Part shown: piece after piece, positions 7,627-15,854 of the stretch | How the letters are laid out: each line of letters begins with the position of its first letter | Numbering within the stretch: the first letter of the stretch is position 1 | Assembly (NCBI GenBank): GCA_036342255.1 | Contig: JAZAUS010000008.1 | Location: 1 to 64,000, forward strand | DNA: 64,000 bases | Reading direction: 5' to 3' | From: RUG11198 sp036342255 | GTDB taxonomy: Bacteria; Bacillota_I; Bacilli_A; RF39; UBA660 | The notes under the pieces: model-generated | The model's input: only the letters and a program-made list of their open reading frames with translations | Database searches by the model: none | What the model was told of the DNA's origin: nothing | Program-made: the position numbers and the translations under genes

Positions 7627-8472
7627 TTAAATTATAATTAAGTCAACTATGATACCAATTATTACTCCTATAAAATATATTACTGATAGGATGGTAATGT
7701 TTTCTTTTAGATTTTTATTTGTTTTAAATAGTAATAATATACCTAGACCACTTCCTGTTAATAGGCCTGCTAGCATTGTTCCTATACTTATCATTTTAGA
7801 TAGATATAATTCTGTAATAATAACGCTTCCAGCACAGTTTGGGATTAAGCCTACTAGGCTAGATATAAAGTAAGTTAGAATATTACCATTTAGTAATAGT
7901 TTAGATACGTTATCTTCTCCTACTTTAAAGATTATTATATTAATTAATAGATTGGCGATTAAGATAAATATACCTATTTTTAGGGTATGTTTTATACTTG
8001 ATAATATTATGCCATCATGGTCACAGCTACAATGATCATGTTCACATATTTCTTTAATTCTTTCTTTTCTTTTTTGTTGATTCTTTCTATATATAAGATC
8101 AATAATAATACCTATAATAATACCTACTATTACTTTAAAGGCTATTATTTTAATTAATATCATAATATTTACTTTTTCACTTATCATTATTGGGAGCATT
8201 TCATCGCTAGTTGATAAGAATACTGCTATTAGGGTTCCCATAGTTATTACTTTGGCTGAGAATAAATTGGCAGCCATTGAGCTAAAGCCACATTGTGGTA
8301 AGGCTCCTAATATACCTCCTACTAAGGGGCCATATTTTTGGTTATTTGATAATATTTTTTGGCTTTTTTTACTGAATTTATGTTCTATATATTCTAATAA
8401 TAAAAATGTAATTAATAAATATGGCAGTAGTTTTAATGTATCTATTAAACCATCTATTAGACAATCTATCAT
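7627..8472 (-). CDS. Putative heavy-metal exporter permease (ArsP_2-like)
   Basis: 281 aa with about eight membrane helices. Two inverted halves each carry the hallmark polar motif of this permease family: LGALPQCGFSSMAA (about residues 55-68) and GLIPNCAGSVIITE (about 212-225). Between them a cytosolic His/Cys-rich loop, CEHDHCSCDHDG (about 143-154), is an apparent metal-binding site. Related proteins are annotated as putative manganese or arsenic exporters. Substrate specificity cannot be read from sequence; the loop favours a soft or transition metal. It has its own promoter region and terminator. Confidence 0.75.
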   Translation of the reverse strand: MIDCLIDGLIDTLKLLPYLLITFLLLEYIEHKFSKKSQKILSNNQKYGPLVGGILGALPQCGFSSMAANLFSAKVITMGTLIAVFLSTSDEMLPIMISEKVNIMILIKIIAFKVIVGIIIGIIIDLIYRKNQQKRKERIKEICEHDHCSCDHDGIILSSIKHTLKIGIFILIANLLINIIIFKVGEDNVSKLLLNGNILTYFISSLVGLIPNCAGSVIITELYLSKMISIGTMLAGLLTGSGLGILLLFKTNKNLKENITILSVIYFIGVIIGIIVDLIII

Positions 8473-8615
8473 ATAATCACCTTCTTTATATATTTCATTT
8501 TATTTATATAGACATTACAAATACTATTAATAATTATATATATTTTTTTAATAATTGCAAGAGAAAAGATTAAACTTATGGTTTGATCTGTATTAATTTA
8601 TTTTATAATTATTTA

Positions 8616-9101
8616 TTAGAGAATAAATTGAATTATTAATCCTGCTAAAAAGCATATTATAATGGCTAAGGCTTCACCTATAAAGAAGCCTTTTATATGG
8701 AATAAGTAATTATGATATTCATCTATAATATCTTCAGTTCCTTTAAAAATAAAATATTTATCATGACAAAACCAGATTATATCTAATACTATTAGATCCC
8801 ATAGATTTACTATTGTCCATAATATAAATCCATAGATACAACTTTCTTTGAAAGTTGTATAGCCATTAATATATCTTAATACAATACAAATAATTATTAA
8901 GAATAAGATTGATGCTAATATTTTGGCTATAATTTTATTTTCTTGAGTAGGAATTTTATTTTTATATTCGGCTAGTGATTTTACTCTATCTTGTATTTTG
9001 GGGGGATAATTATATAATGTCTTGATGGGTTCTCTAGACATTATATAGACCATTATGGTAAATATTAAACATAAGATAATACTTTCTATTATTATAATCA
9101 T
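8616..9101 (-). CDS. Hypothetical four-helix membrane protein (161 aa)
   Basis: Four predicted membrane helices: residues 1-20, about 60-80, about 90-110 and a C-terminal helix FIGEALAIIICFLAGLIIQF. A hydrophilic loop after helix 1 contains EPIKTLYNYPPKIQDRV. The loop between helices 3 and 4 contains WFCHDKYFIFKGTEDI. It is a single-gene unit. Similar small membrane proteins occur as uncharacterised families in Firmicutes, and I cannot assign a function. Confidence 0.7.
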   Translation of the reverse strand: MIIIIESIILCLIFTIMVYIMSREPIKTLYNYPPKIQDRVKSLAEYKNKIPTQENKIIAKILASILFLIIICIVLRYINGYTTFKESCIYGFILWTIVNLWDLIVLDIIWFCHDKYFIFKGTEDIIDEYHNYLFHIKGFFIGEALAIIICFLAGLIIQFIL

Positions 9102-9159
9102 GTTATCACATCCTATAGATAATTATATCATAATATAAATATGTTTAGATAAATAAAAA

Positions 9160-9175
9160 GGCACTTAATGTGCCC
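9160..9175 (-). terminator. Terminator of the surface-protein gene
   Basis: A short GGCAC/GTGCC stem with a TTAAT loop followed on the minus strand by a T run, immediately after the stop at 9183. Confidence 0.6.
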
Positions 9176-9182
9176 TTGTTAA

Positions 9183-10340
9183 TTAATTATTTTTTAGTAA
9201 TAATGTTTTACTGAAACCTATAAGGCTTAGTACTAGCATTAGTACATAATATAAAATGTTATCTCCTGTTTTAGGATTAGTTGTTTCTGTATTAGTTGAA
9301 TTTGTTTCAGTATTTGTTTCTTCTTTATTAGGAGTATTTTTTACTACATTAAATGAAGTAGTTGCTGTTTTATCATCGTTAAATACAACTTTTAATGTAT
9401 GTTCTCCTTCTGATAAAGTGTCTACAAATTCTTTTTTTAGAGTTATAATTGTGCTTCCAGATCTTGAAGTATAGTTTTCTGGGTCAACTAGAATATCATC
9501 TACATATACTTTTCCACCTTCTTCAAATAGGCTGTAATCAGCGTCTATTTCGAATTCGGCTTCAGTATTATTATCTACTGTATATGTTTGATCTGCTCCT
9601 TCTATTACTTCATAAGAAGATTCATAAAAGGCTGCTGCGATTGTTTCTACATCACCTTCTACTAGAGCTTCTGTTGTAAATGAATACTCTAAGTCTGTTG
9701 ATTGGACTACTACAGATATTTTTCCTGTTTCAACATCAAATACATACCAACCATCAAAGCTATTACCTGTGTCTGGTATTACTTTTACTGTTACTGTTGT
9801 TCCGGCTGGTACTTGGTATGTTTTGTTTGTTGTATCGCATATTTTATCATTTATGCCTTCTCCAGAAATTGTGAAACATCCGTTTCCATGAGCAACTTTT
9901 GCTACGACAGTAGTTAGTTCTCTATGATCTAGTACAACATCATCTGAATAATCACTTACAGCTCCATTTTCTGTATAAACTACTACAGCAAAAGTTCTTG
10001 ATTCTCCAGATTTTACTTCTATTGAATATGGTGATTCAAAGTCTGGATCAGATGTGTCAGTTGAATATATTTTCTTATATTCATTATTAATTTTTTCATA
10101 TAGTATCCAACCATCTATTAAGCAATAAGGTGTTTCTCCTTCTTGTGCTGGTAAAAGCCAATCTTCAAAATTAAGTCCTACATCATATGAATAAATATTG
10201 TTTTCACTTGATTTTAGCTCAGTAGTGATTCTTGGTTTTCCTGTTATTGTAGCAGCATTTACTTTGGTAAATGGTATTGATAACATTATTGCTAAAACAA
10301 ATACTAATACATACTTTCCTATTTTAAAAAGCTTTTTCAT
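9183..10340 (-). CDS. Cell-surface protein with NPKTG sorting signal
   Basis: 385 aa. The N-terminus is a signal peptide (MKKLFKIGKYVLVFVLAIML, cleavage likely after VNA). The C-terminus is a classic sorting signal: a Thr/Asn/Glu spacer, NPKTGD, a hydrophobic stretch (ILYYVLMLVLSLIGF) and a short charged tail. NPKTG matches the variant LPXTG-type motif used by some sortases. The central region has beta-rich segments, a pair of cysteines in NGCFTISGEGINDKICD, and a repeat-like FDGWYVFD segment as in listerial or bacterial surface repeats. The start at 10340 has GGAGG upstream. The sortase is not in the window. Confidence 0.8.
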   Translation of the reverse strand: MKKLFKIGKYVLVFVLAIMLSIPFTKVNAATITGKPRITTELKSSENNIYSYDVGLNFEDWLLPAQEGETPYCLIDGWILYEKINNEYKKIYSTDTSDPDFESPYSIEVKSGESRTFAVVVYTENGAVSDYSDDVVLDHRELTTVVAKVAHGNGCFTISGEGINDKICDTTNKTYQVPAGTTVTVKVIPDTGNSFDGWYVFDVETGKISVVVQSTDLEYSFTTEALVEGDVETIAAAFYESSYEVIEGADQTYTVDNNTEAEFEIDADYSLFEEGGKVYVDDILVDPENYTSRSGSTIITLKKEFVDTLSEGEHTLKVVFNDDKTATTSFNVVKNTPNKEETNTETNSTNTETTNPKTGDNILYYVLMLVLSLIGFSKTLLLKNN

Positions 10341-10440
10341 TTTTTTCCTCCCTGGTGTATAGTATAGCATTATATTTTATTTTGGCAACAAATTTTTATT
10401 ATTATTTCTTTATAATTATTATATTATTGACTATTTATAA

Positions 10441-10836
10441 TTATGATATATTGATTATATCATCTATATTTATTTTCTTTTTATTAGTTAATATGATGGT
10501 GTTATAGACGGAATCTATTTGTTTTATATTGGCTGTAATAGTATTATAAGAGTCGCCTTTTTTCTTTAAATCTTTTATGAAGTATGTTATTGTTACTTGA
10601 GGTAATTCTTTGATATGGTTATTAATTATGGTTAGTTTTTCGTTTATTATTTGTTTCATTTCTTCAGATAGTTCTATTTTAGAGTTAGTTAATCGGGCTG
10701 TTTCGGCTACGGCATCTCCATAACCGTTAAGGGCTGCGAAGGGGGCAAATTGGGCGGCTCTTGCTTCTATTGACATTCTTTTATGTCTAGTAGATGTATG
10801 GTGCTGTAAATTAATAATATCACTATAATTATTCAT
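10441..10836 (-). CDS. YolD-like protein, partner of the Y-family polymerase
   Basis: 131 aa. The N-terminal half contains the YolD hallmark RMSIEARAAQFAPFAAL with GYGDAV following (about residues 20-42). The C-terminal region is beta-rich. YolD-like proteins are usually encoded beside UvrX/DinB-like polymerases, as here, where the start overlaps the polymerase stop by 4 bases (ATGA). It is therefore co-transcribed and translationally coupled under the same LexA-controlled promoter. The molecular role of the family is not firmly known; a role with the translesion polymerase is inferred from context. Confidence 0.85.
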   Translation of the reverse strand: MNNYSDIINLQHHTSTRHKRMSIEARAAQFAPFAALNGYGDAVAETARLTNSKIELSEEMKQIINEKLTIINNHIKELPQVTITYFIKDLKKKGDSYNTITANIKQIDSVYNTIILTNKKKINIDDIINIS

Positions 10837-12335
10837 TCGCTATGGCCTCCTATTTGCTTATTTCTCTCTATGGTTCTAGCTCCTTTTATATAATTCATTC
10901 CTCTTAGGATAGAGTTTTTACCATATTTATTTTTTATGTCGATAATAACTTTTTGTAGTTCTCTTTCTTTTATTTCTTCTTCTTTTTGTTTTTTATTAAT
11001 ATTATCTATTTTACATAGATCTGTAAAGATGTCATATTGTTTATATATTACTTTACTATTTGCTTTTTCTTCAGTTATGAGGTTATTAAAAGAGATAGTT
11101 ATTCTTCTTACTAATAGGTGTTTATTAGTAATTTTTTTATATAGTTCAACAATTTTTTTGGTGATGAGGCTTGAGGATGAGGTTTGGTGATCTATTCTGA
11201 TGGTTCCATGAGATGGTTTGGGTACTCTTCTTCCGTAATAGTCTTTGGTTATTTCTCCTATATAGTTATCTCTTATGTTAGGGCTTGATAAGTTATTTAT
11301 ATCATAATTTATGGTTAAGACTATTTGGTCTGTTACTAGTTTTCTGGATACTAGTTCTAATGTTAGTAGATCGGTCATTTCTTTTACTATTAATAGGGCT
11401 TGTTCATAAGTATAGGGCTCTGGTAAGACTTGGCCGGATGAGATACTGTTAGAACTTGGGCGATAAGCTTTTATTTCTTTTATGGTTACGGGTTCCCAGC
11501 CCCAGGCATGATCTATTAATAGTTCGGCATTGATACCGAATAGTTTATATAGTAAGTCTTCATTGTTAAGAGAGCATCTAGCTATATCTCCCATGGTATA
11601 GAGATTATTTTGGGTTAATTTATTATAGTAGCCACTTCCTACTCTCCAGAAGTCTGTTAGGGGCTGATGATTCCATAATAGTTTTCGATACAGCATTTCA
11701 TCTAGACAAGCTATTCTTACGCCTTTATTATTGGCTTTTTTATGTTTGGCTACGATATCCATGGCTACTTTGGCTAGATACATATTAGTTCCTATTCCTG
11801 CTGTTGCAGTTATTCCAGTGGTGTCATAGACATCATTTAATATTCTTGTGATAAACTCTGTTGGTTTCATTTTATTGAATGTTAGATAAGGAGTTATATC
11901 ACAGAAGACTTCATCTATGGAATAGACATGGATATCATTTGGTGATAGATATTTTAGATAGATATTATATATTTTGGTACTATACTCTACATATTTAGCC
12001 ATTCTAGGAGGGGCTGTTATATAATCTAGTTTTAGATTGGGATTATTTTTTAAGTCAGAATCTAGATATGAGGATGAGGTGAATCTTTTATATTTTGTTT
12101 TATATCTTCTTTCGTTATTTATATTCTTTACTTTTTGGATTACCTCAAATAATCTGGCTCTTCCTGGAATACCATATTGTTTTAGTGATGGGCTTACAGC
12201 TAGGCAGATAGTTTTCTCAGTTCTAGAATTATCGGCTACTACGAGATTGGTATTTAATGGATCTAGGTGTCTTTCTACACATTCTACTGATGCATAGAAG
12301 CTTTTTAGATCGATACAGGTATATATTTTATTCAT
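10833..12335 (-). CDS. Y-family DNA polymerase (UvrX/UmuC type)
   Basis: 500 aa. The palm domain begins YTCIDLKSFYASVECVERHL (metal-binding Asp at residue 8), and the second catalytic motif is YSIDEVFCDITPY, with the SIDE residues conserved. The early segment CLAVSPSLKQYGIPGRARLFE is characteristic of the UvrX group rather than DinB/Pol IV. The C-terminal little-finger region follows to about residue 420, then a charged tail. It performs translesion synthesis after DNA damage. It is regulated by a LexA box on a strong promoter just upstream and is followed by YolD. Confidence 0.92.
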   Translation of the reverse strand: MNKIYTCIDLKSFYASVECVERHLDPLNTNLVVADNSRTEKTICLAVSPSLKQYGIPGRARLFEVIQKVKNINNERRYKTKYKRFTSSSYLDSDLKNNPNLKLDYITAPPRMAKYVEYSTKIYNIYLKYLSPNDIHVYSIDEVFCDITPYLTFNKMKPTEFITRILNDVYDTTGITATAGIGTNMYLAKVAMDIVAKHKKANNKGVRIACLDEMLYRKLLWNHQPLTDFWRVGSGYYNKLTQNNLYTMGDIARCSLNNEDLLYKLFGINAELLIDHAWGWEPVTIKEIKAYRPSSNSISSGQVLPEPYTYEQALLIVKEMTDLLTLELVSRKLVTDQIVLTINYDINNLSSPNIRDNYIGEITKDYYGRRVPKPSHGTIRIDHQTSSSSLITKKIVELYKKITNKHLLVRRITISFNNLITEEKANSKVIYKQYDIFTDLCKIDNINKKQKEEEIKERELQKVIIDIKNKYGKNSILRGMNYIKGARTIERNKQIGGHSE

Positions 12336-12353
12336 AGACTCGCCTCACTTCAT

Positions 12354-12367
12354 AGAACACTTGTTCG
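12354..12367 (-). promoter_or_regulatory. LexA (DinR) operator
   Basis: On the minus strand CGAACAAGTGTTCT matches the Bacillus-type SOS box CGAAC-N4-GTTCG at all but the last base. It lies around the predicted transcription start and about 20 bases before the polymerase ATG. Confidence 0.85.
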
Positions 12368-12375
12368 TCTATATA

Positions 12376-12404
12376 AGTATATCAATCTATTGGTGGTTAG
12401 TCAA
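12376..12404 (-). promoter_or_regulatory. Promoter of the polymerase-yolD operon
   Basis: TTGACT (12399-12404), 17-base spacer, TATACT (12376-12381) on the minus strand. The start point falls at the LexA box, so bound LexA would block initiation. Confidence 0.8.
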
Positions 12405-12421
12405 TATTATTTTAAATAAAA

Positions 12422-12449
12422 AAATCCAGAATTAAATCTGGATTTTTTT
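12422..12449 (-). terminator. Terminator of the gene ending at 12448
   Basis: AATCCAGA/TCTGGATT stem followed by an A/T run, overlapping the stop codon. It lies just upstream of the polymerase promoter. Confidence 0.65.
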
Positions 12450-12912
12450 AGTAATTATCAATTTCTTCTAATTTTTCTTCTAGAAGTTTTATTGATTCTT
12501 TGTTGTAAATAGATTTCTTTTTACCTTTATATTTAATTGTATATGGTTCATAGTTTTTAGGATTATTTATATCTTCTTTAGAGATTAAATCATTTAATAA
12601 ATCTTTTAATTCTTTAGTAGTACTACTATTAATAGTTTTATTATAAATCTCTTTTCCTTTATAATCATAATGACCACCTTGAATGGAAGCATTGTAACTA
12701 TCTTCTAACTTTTTAATACTTTTTTTGTTGGGATTGAATTCATAGTATACACTGGTATTACTACCTCCATCATTTTGCATAGTAAGATATTTTAAATCTG
12801 TAGTAATTGTATATATATTATTATCTGATTCTTTGATTAATACTTTTATACCTATAAAAGTAAAGATGATAATTAATATAATGATAAATAATATAATTAG
12901 TTTCTTTTTCAT
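12448..12912 (-). CDS. Hypothetical single-pass membrane or secreted protein (154 aa)
   Basis: Residues 4-26 are a strongly hydrophobic helix preceded by MKKK, either a signal anchor or an uncleaved signal peptide. The remainder is hydrophilic, with a YYEFNPNKKSIKKLEDSY segment and a C-terminal charged helix ending KLLEEKLEEIDNY, probably extracytoplasmic. It may be co-transcribed with the gene at 12941, which ends 28 bases upstream. I do not recognise the family. The early hydrophobic region lacks a lipobox cysteine. Confidence 0.65.
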   Translation of the reverse strand: MKKKLIILFIIILIIIFTFIGIKVLIKESDNNIYTITTDLKYLTMQNDGGSNTSVYYEFNPNKKSIKKLEDSYNASIQGGHYDYKGKEIYNKTINSSTTKELKDLLNDLISKEDINNPKNYEPYTIKYKGKKKSIYNKESIKLLEEKLEEIDNY

Positions 12913-12940
12913 TTTACACCTCTATTTTTAATCTATATTA

Positions 12941-13285
12941 TTATTCTTGATTATTCCTTTTTAATGAATCTAGTGCTTTTAACTTGATTCTTTCTTCTTC
13001 TGCTTCTTTTATTAATTTGTTGTATTTACTTTTGTTAAGTATACTGGCTTCTGATTTTAACTGTTCTAATGTGCGTATTCTTTCTTTAAGTTTAAAGTTT
13101 TCTAGTTTATGTGTTCCATTTATTAAATCTTCTTTTTCAAGTTCTAATTGTTTTAATTCTTTTGTTGGGGAATTTGGTTGGTCTTCATCATGCCCTATAC
13201 TACATATGTGTTGTTTTAATTTTTCTATTCTTTTGTCTATTCTTTCTAGTTCTTTTTTCTTATAATCATCCATATCATTATTCAC
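12941..13285 (-). CDS. Hypothetical coiled-coil protein (114 aa)
   Basis: Almost entirely charged helix with heptad-like patterns (KKELERIDKRIEKLKQH near the N-terminus and KLKERIRTLEQLKSEA in the middle), suggesting a cytosolic coiled coil. A short loop, GHDEDQPNSPTKE, breaks the helix at about residue 35. The start is either GTG at 13285 or a nearby in-frame ATG; AGGTG is placed for the GTG. I assign no function. Confidence 0.6.
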   Translation of the reverse strand: MNNDMDDYKKKELERIDKRIEKLKQHICSIGHDEDQPNSPTKELKQLELEKEDLINGTHKLENFKLKERIRTLEQLKSEASILNKSKYNKLIKEAEEERIKLKALDSLKRNNQE

Positions 13286-13360
13286 GTATAATCACCTCTA
13301 TGGTTTAATTATATATTATTTATATATTTGTTGCAATAATATTTGTTTTTAAGTGATAAA

Positions 13361-13392
13361 AAAGTTTCTCACAATTTTTTGTGAGAAACTTT
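13361..13392 (-). terminator. Terminator of the beta-propeller/DUF4190 operon
   Basis: A 14-bp stem (AAAGTTTCTCACAA and its complement) with T-rich flank lies 13 bases after the stop at 13405. Its arm sequence is shared with the terminator at 5282-5311. Confidence 0.75.
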
Positions 13393-13404
13393 TATATATA
13401 ATTA

Positions 13405-13665
13405 TTATAGTGAGGCATTTTGTAGGATTATTATTATGGCTAGGGAGATATAGATTAGTAGACAGATGGCTACTCCTATAATGCCGGTTATTAGGCCGGC
13501 TAGTCCTATTTTTTTGCCTTCTTTTTTATAAGATTTGGCTCCTAATACTATGGCTGTTATACCAGATGGTAGGGATATATACCAGAATAAGGTTGTTACT
13601 ATGGAAATAATTCCTAGTACTAGTGATACTATATGTGATACTATTCTATTATTATTAGTTTTCAT
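13405..13665 (-). CDS. DUF4190-type small membrane protein
   Basis: 86 aa with two long hydrophobic segments (SHIVSLVLGIISIVTTLFWY and GLAGLITGIIGVAICLLIYI) separated by a small KSYKKEGKK loop and a LPSGITAIVLGAK motif. This is the arrangement of DUF4190 proteins. It overlaps the 3' end of the beta-propeller gene by 11 bases, so the two are co-transcribed and probably coupled. The function of DUF4190 is unknown; it lies in the cytoplasmic membrane. Confidence 0.75.
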   Translation of the reverse strand: MKTNNNRIVSHIVSLVLGIISIVTTLFWYISLPSGITAIVLGAKSYKKEGKKIGLAGLITGIIGVAICLLIYISLAIIIILQNASL

Positions 13666-15655
13666 CTTTGTCCTCCTTTTTTAATTTTAGATTACTTATT
13701 TCTTTTAGGTCTTCTAGTTTATTTATTTTTATTTCAGATTCAGATACTGTATATAGGTTATCTTCTATATATAGTCCTCTTAATAATTTAGATGGATAAT
13801 AGTAGTATCTTGGTGTAGTATCTTTTTCGTGATTGATAACTCCTTTTAGTTTAAAGCCTTTTAGATCTATATGGTATACAAAGTATCCTTCTGATATGTA
13901 ATTATCTTTTTGGGTAAAGTTTTCTATTTCTTCTTCATAAGTATCTGTTTCTTTTACAGAGAAATCTTCTTGATAGTTATTTACCGGGATGGCTAGTAAT
14001 TGTTTTTCTTTAGAGAATAATAGGGCTTTAGGGTTTGTTAGGATTGCTGATACTGTTCTAGAGTCTCCTATTACAGTTTTGTCTATTTCTTTTGGGTGGT
14101 TTATATCTGTTACGTCAAATAGACACATTTTCATTCCTGTTATGGTAGCCCAGCTACTGGTTACGTTTCCATTACTATCTCTATTAATTACTTCTTTGGT
14201 ATCCATACCTATTCCTATTAAATGGTTTTCATCATATGGATGTAGATAAGTGCTGTAACCTGGTATTTTTAATTCTCCTAGTACTTTAGGGTGTTTTGGA
14301 TCTTTTAGGTCTATTACAAATAAGGGATCAGTATTTTTATAAGTTACTAGATAAGCTTTATCTCCTATGAAACGAGATGCATACATTCTTTCATTTTCTT
14401 CTAGTTTTTCTGTTTCTCCTAATAGTTTTAGATTCTTATCTAGGATGGCTATTCTTGTTCCATCATCTGTTTCTAGAGCTATTCTAATATTTCCATTATA
14501 TTCATCTAATGAATACTGATTAATAGTACTTCCTTCTATAGTAGTATTAGTAAGATATGTTACTCCTTTTTTGTTATCTATGTTGAATTTATATATTTTT
14601 GTTTTGCTTTTATATGAATAATCATCATTATCAATGGCATCTATTAGGCCAAAGACTCCTTTTAAGCCAAAGATGCTTTTAAGGCTTATTCTTCCATTAG
14701 AGTAATCTTCATCTAATAGATAGATATTATTTTTAGAGATATATGTGTTAGAGATATCTATTAAGTATGAAGATAATTTAATATCTTTTATGTTATTTAG
14801 ATCTAGTTCTGCTATTAGGGTTTGGTAGTTTTCAAAATGATCTTTTAGATAATAAATATTATTGGTATTTATTTTTTTAGTTGTATTATCTTCTTTATAG
14901 TCTATAGATATTTTTTTATCTTTTTCTCTTAAATAACCTTTAGAGAAGATATATAGTTTTCCATTAATAGATCTTGTTGTGTAATATGGTTCTTGTAATT
15001 CAATTTTTTTTAGTAATTTGGGATTAGTTTTATCTTTTAGGTCATATACTTCTACGATAGTATTTTTATTATCGTAATATCTATAAGAACTATTACCTCT
15101 TACTATGTTATCATTTATTTCAGCAGATATAATTACTAATTTATTTTTATATAGTAATAGGTCAGATGGGATATTATTTTCATTATAGATTGTTGATTCT
15201 ATAATTGGCTTGGATGAATCTTTTACATTAGTAATTATTACTTTATTTTCAGATATAGAATATATATAATCTCCATCTGTTTTTAAGATATCAGCTTCAT
15301 CTACTCCTTCTACTTGGATATTAGTTTCTGAATAATCTTTTTTAGTTCCTCCAGTTGTTGTAGAAGAACTAGTTGCTGTATCTTCTTCTTCTATATCTGT
15401 AGTTTTGTTATAATCTACTCCTCCCCAGGTATTATAATATCTTGGGCTGTAAGAATGTTCTACTAATATAGAGAATGGTAATGTGATTAGTTTTTGTATT
15501 AGTGAAAGATTTGTTTCTCCTTTTTGATTATATAAATTATATAATTCTTTTTCACTTTTTATTGTTCTTATTTCATTATTATTTGTTTTACTAAATATTA
15601 CAAATAATAATAGTATAGCAAGTATAGGTATTATTATTATCTTTTTATTTTTCAT
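13655..15655 (-). CDS. Secreted beta-propeller domain protein
   Basis: 666 aa. The N-terminus is a signal anchor (KKIIIIPILAILLLFVIF). The characteristic start of the family, NIQVEGVDEADILKTDGDYI, lies at about residue 112, followed by blades with repeated patterns such as LYIFSKGYL, AYLVTYKNTDPLFVIDLKDP and HPKVLGELKIPGYSTYLHPY. This matches the PF09826-like family of extracytoplasmic C-terminal beta-propeller proteins. Its ligand is not known. It overlaps the DUF4190 gene downstream and is preceded by its own short promoter region. Confidence 0.85.
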   Translation of the reverse strand: MKNKKIIIIPILAILLLFVIFSKTNNNEIRTIKSEKELYNLYNQKGETNLSLIQKLITLPFSILVEHSYSPRYYNTWGGVDYNKTTDIEEEDTATSSSTTTGGTKKDYSETNIQVEGVDEADILKTDGDYIYSISENKVIITNVKDSSKPIIESTIYNENNIPSDLLLYKNKLVIISAEINDNIVRGNSSYRYYDNKNTIVEVYDLKDKTNPKLLKKIELQEPYYTTRSINGKLYIFSKGYLREKDKKISIDYKEDNTTKKINTNNIYYLKDHFENYQTLIAELDLNNIKDIKLSSYLIDISNTYISKNNIYLLDEDYSNGRISLKSIFGLKGVFGLIDAIDNDDYSYKSKTKIYKFNIDNKKGVTYLTNTTIEGSTINQYSLDEYNGNIRIALETDDGTRIAILDKNLKLLGETEKLEENERMYASRFIGDKAYLVTYKNTDPLFVIDLKDPKHPKVLGELKIPGYSTYLHPYDENHLIGIGMDTKEVINRDSNGNVTSSWATITGMKMCLFDVTDINHPKEIDKTVIGDSRTVSAILTNPKALLFSKEKQLLAIPVNNYQEDFSVKETDTYEEEIENFTQKDNYISEGYFVYHIDLKGFKLKGVINHEKDTTPRYYYYPSKLLRGLYIEDNLYTVSESEIKINKLEDLKEISNLKLKKEDKDEN

Positions 15656-15721
15656 ATAATCCTCCTTATGGTTTTATTATAACATAGTATTATTATTTGT
15701 TAATAGTTTTGTTTATAAAAA

Positions 15722-15748
15722 AATCTAGATAAAATAATTATCTAGATT
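15722..15748 (-). terminator. Second terminator downstream of the Abi_2 locus
   Basis: AATCTAGAT/ATCTAGATT stem followed on the minus strand by a seven-base T run. It backs up the hairpin at 15764-15787. Confidence 0.65.
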
Positions 15749-15754
15749 AAAATT

Positions 15755-15819
15755 AAAAAAATAGGGCTCTATCCGAGAATAGACCCCTTACAAAAATGTA
15801 TTACCATTTTTTCCTTGCA
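15755..15819 (-). ncRNA. Candidate small RNA downstream of the Abi_2 gene
   Basis: A consensus promoter (15825-15853) starts directly at the stop codon of the Abi_2 gene and would drive a transcript of about 65 bases. The RNA contains a GC-rich hairpin (15764-15787: GGGG, UCUAU, loop, AUAGA, GCCC with one bulged G) followed by UAUUUUUUU, which also serves as its terminator. The 5' part has an AT-rich segment with a possible ten-codon leaderless ORF lacking a ribosome-binding site. A dedicated promoter, short length and position next to a HEPN toxin-like gene suggest a regulatory or antitoxin RNA; this is inference. Confidence 0.55.
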
Positions 15820-15824
15820 TAGAC

Positions 15825-15853
15825 AATATATCATATTTTTTCATCTATGTCAA
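15825..15853 (-). promoter_or_regulatory. Promoter of the small RNA after the Abi_2 gene
   Basis: TTGACA (15848-15853), exactly 17 bases, TATATT (15825-15830) on the minus strand; a near-perfect sigma-A promoter with no coding gene downstream before the terminators. Confidence 0.75.
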
Positions 15854-15854
15854 A

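Noticed and set aside
13984..14249. Plus-strand ORFs inside the beta-propeller gene and similar ORFs elsewhere (for example 7336-7560, 9256-9917, 10936-11190, 25189-25712)
   Set aside because: They are reverse-strand shadows of well-supported genes, with no ribosome-binding sites and hydrophobic or low-complexity translations.
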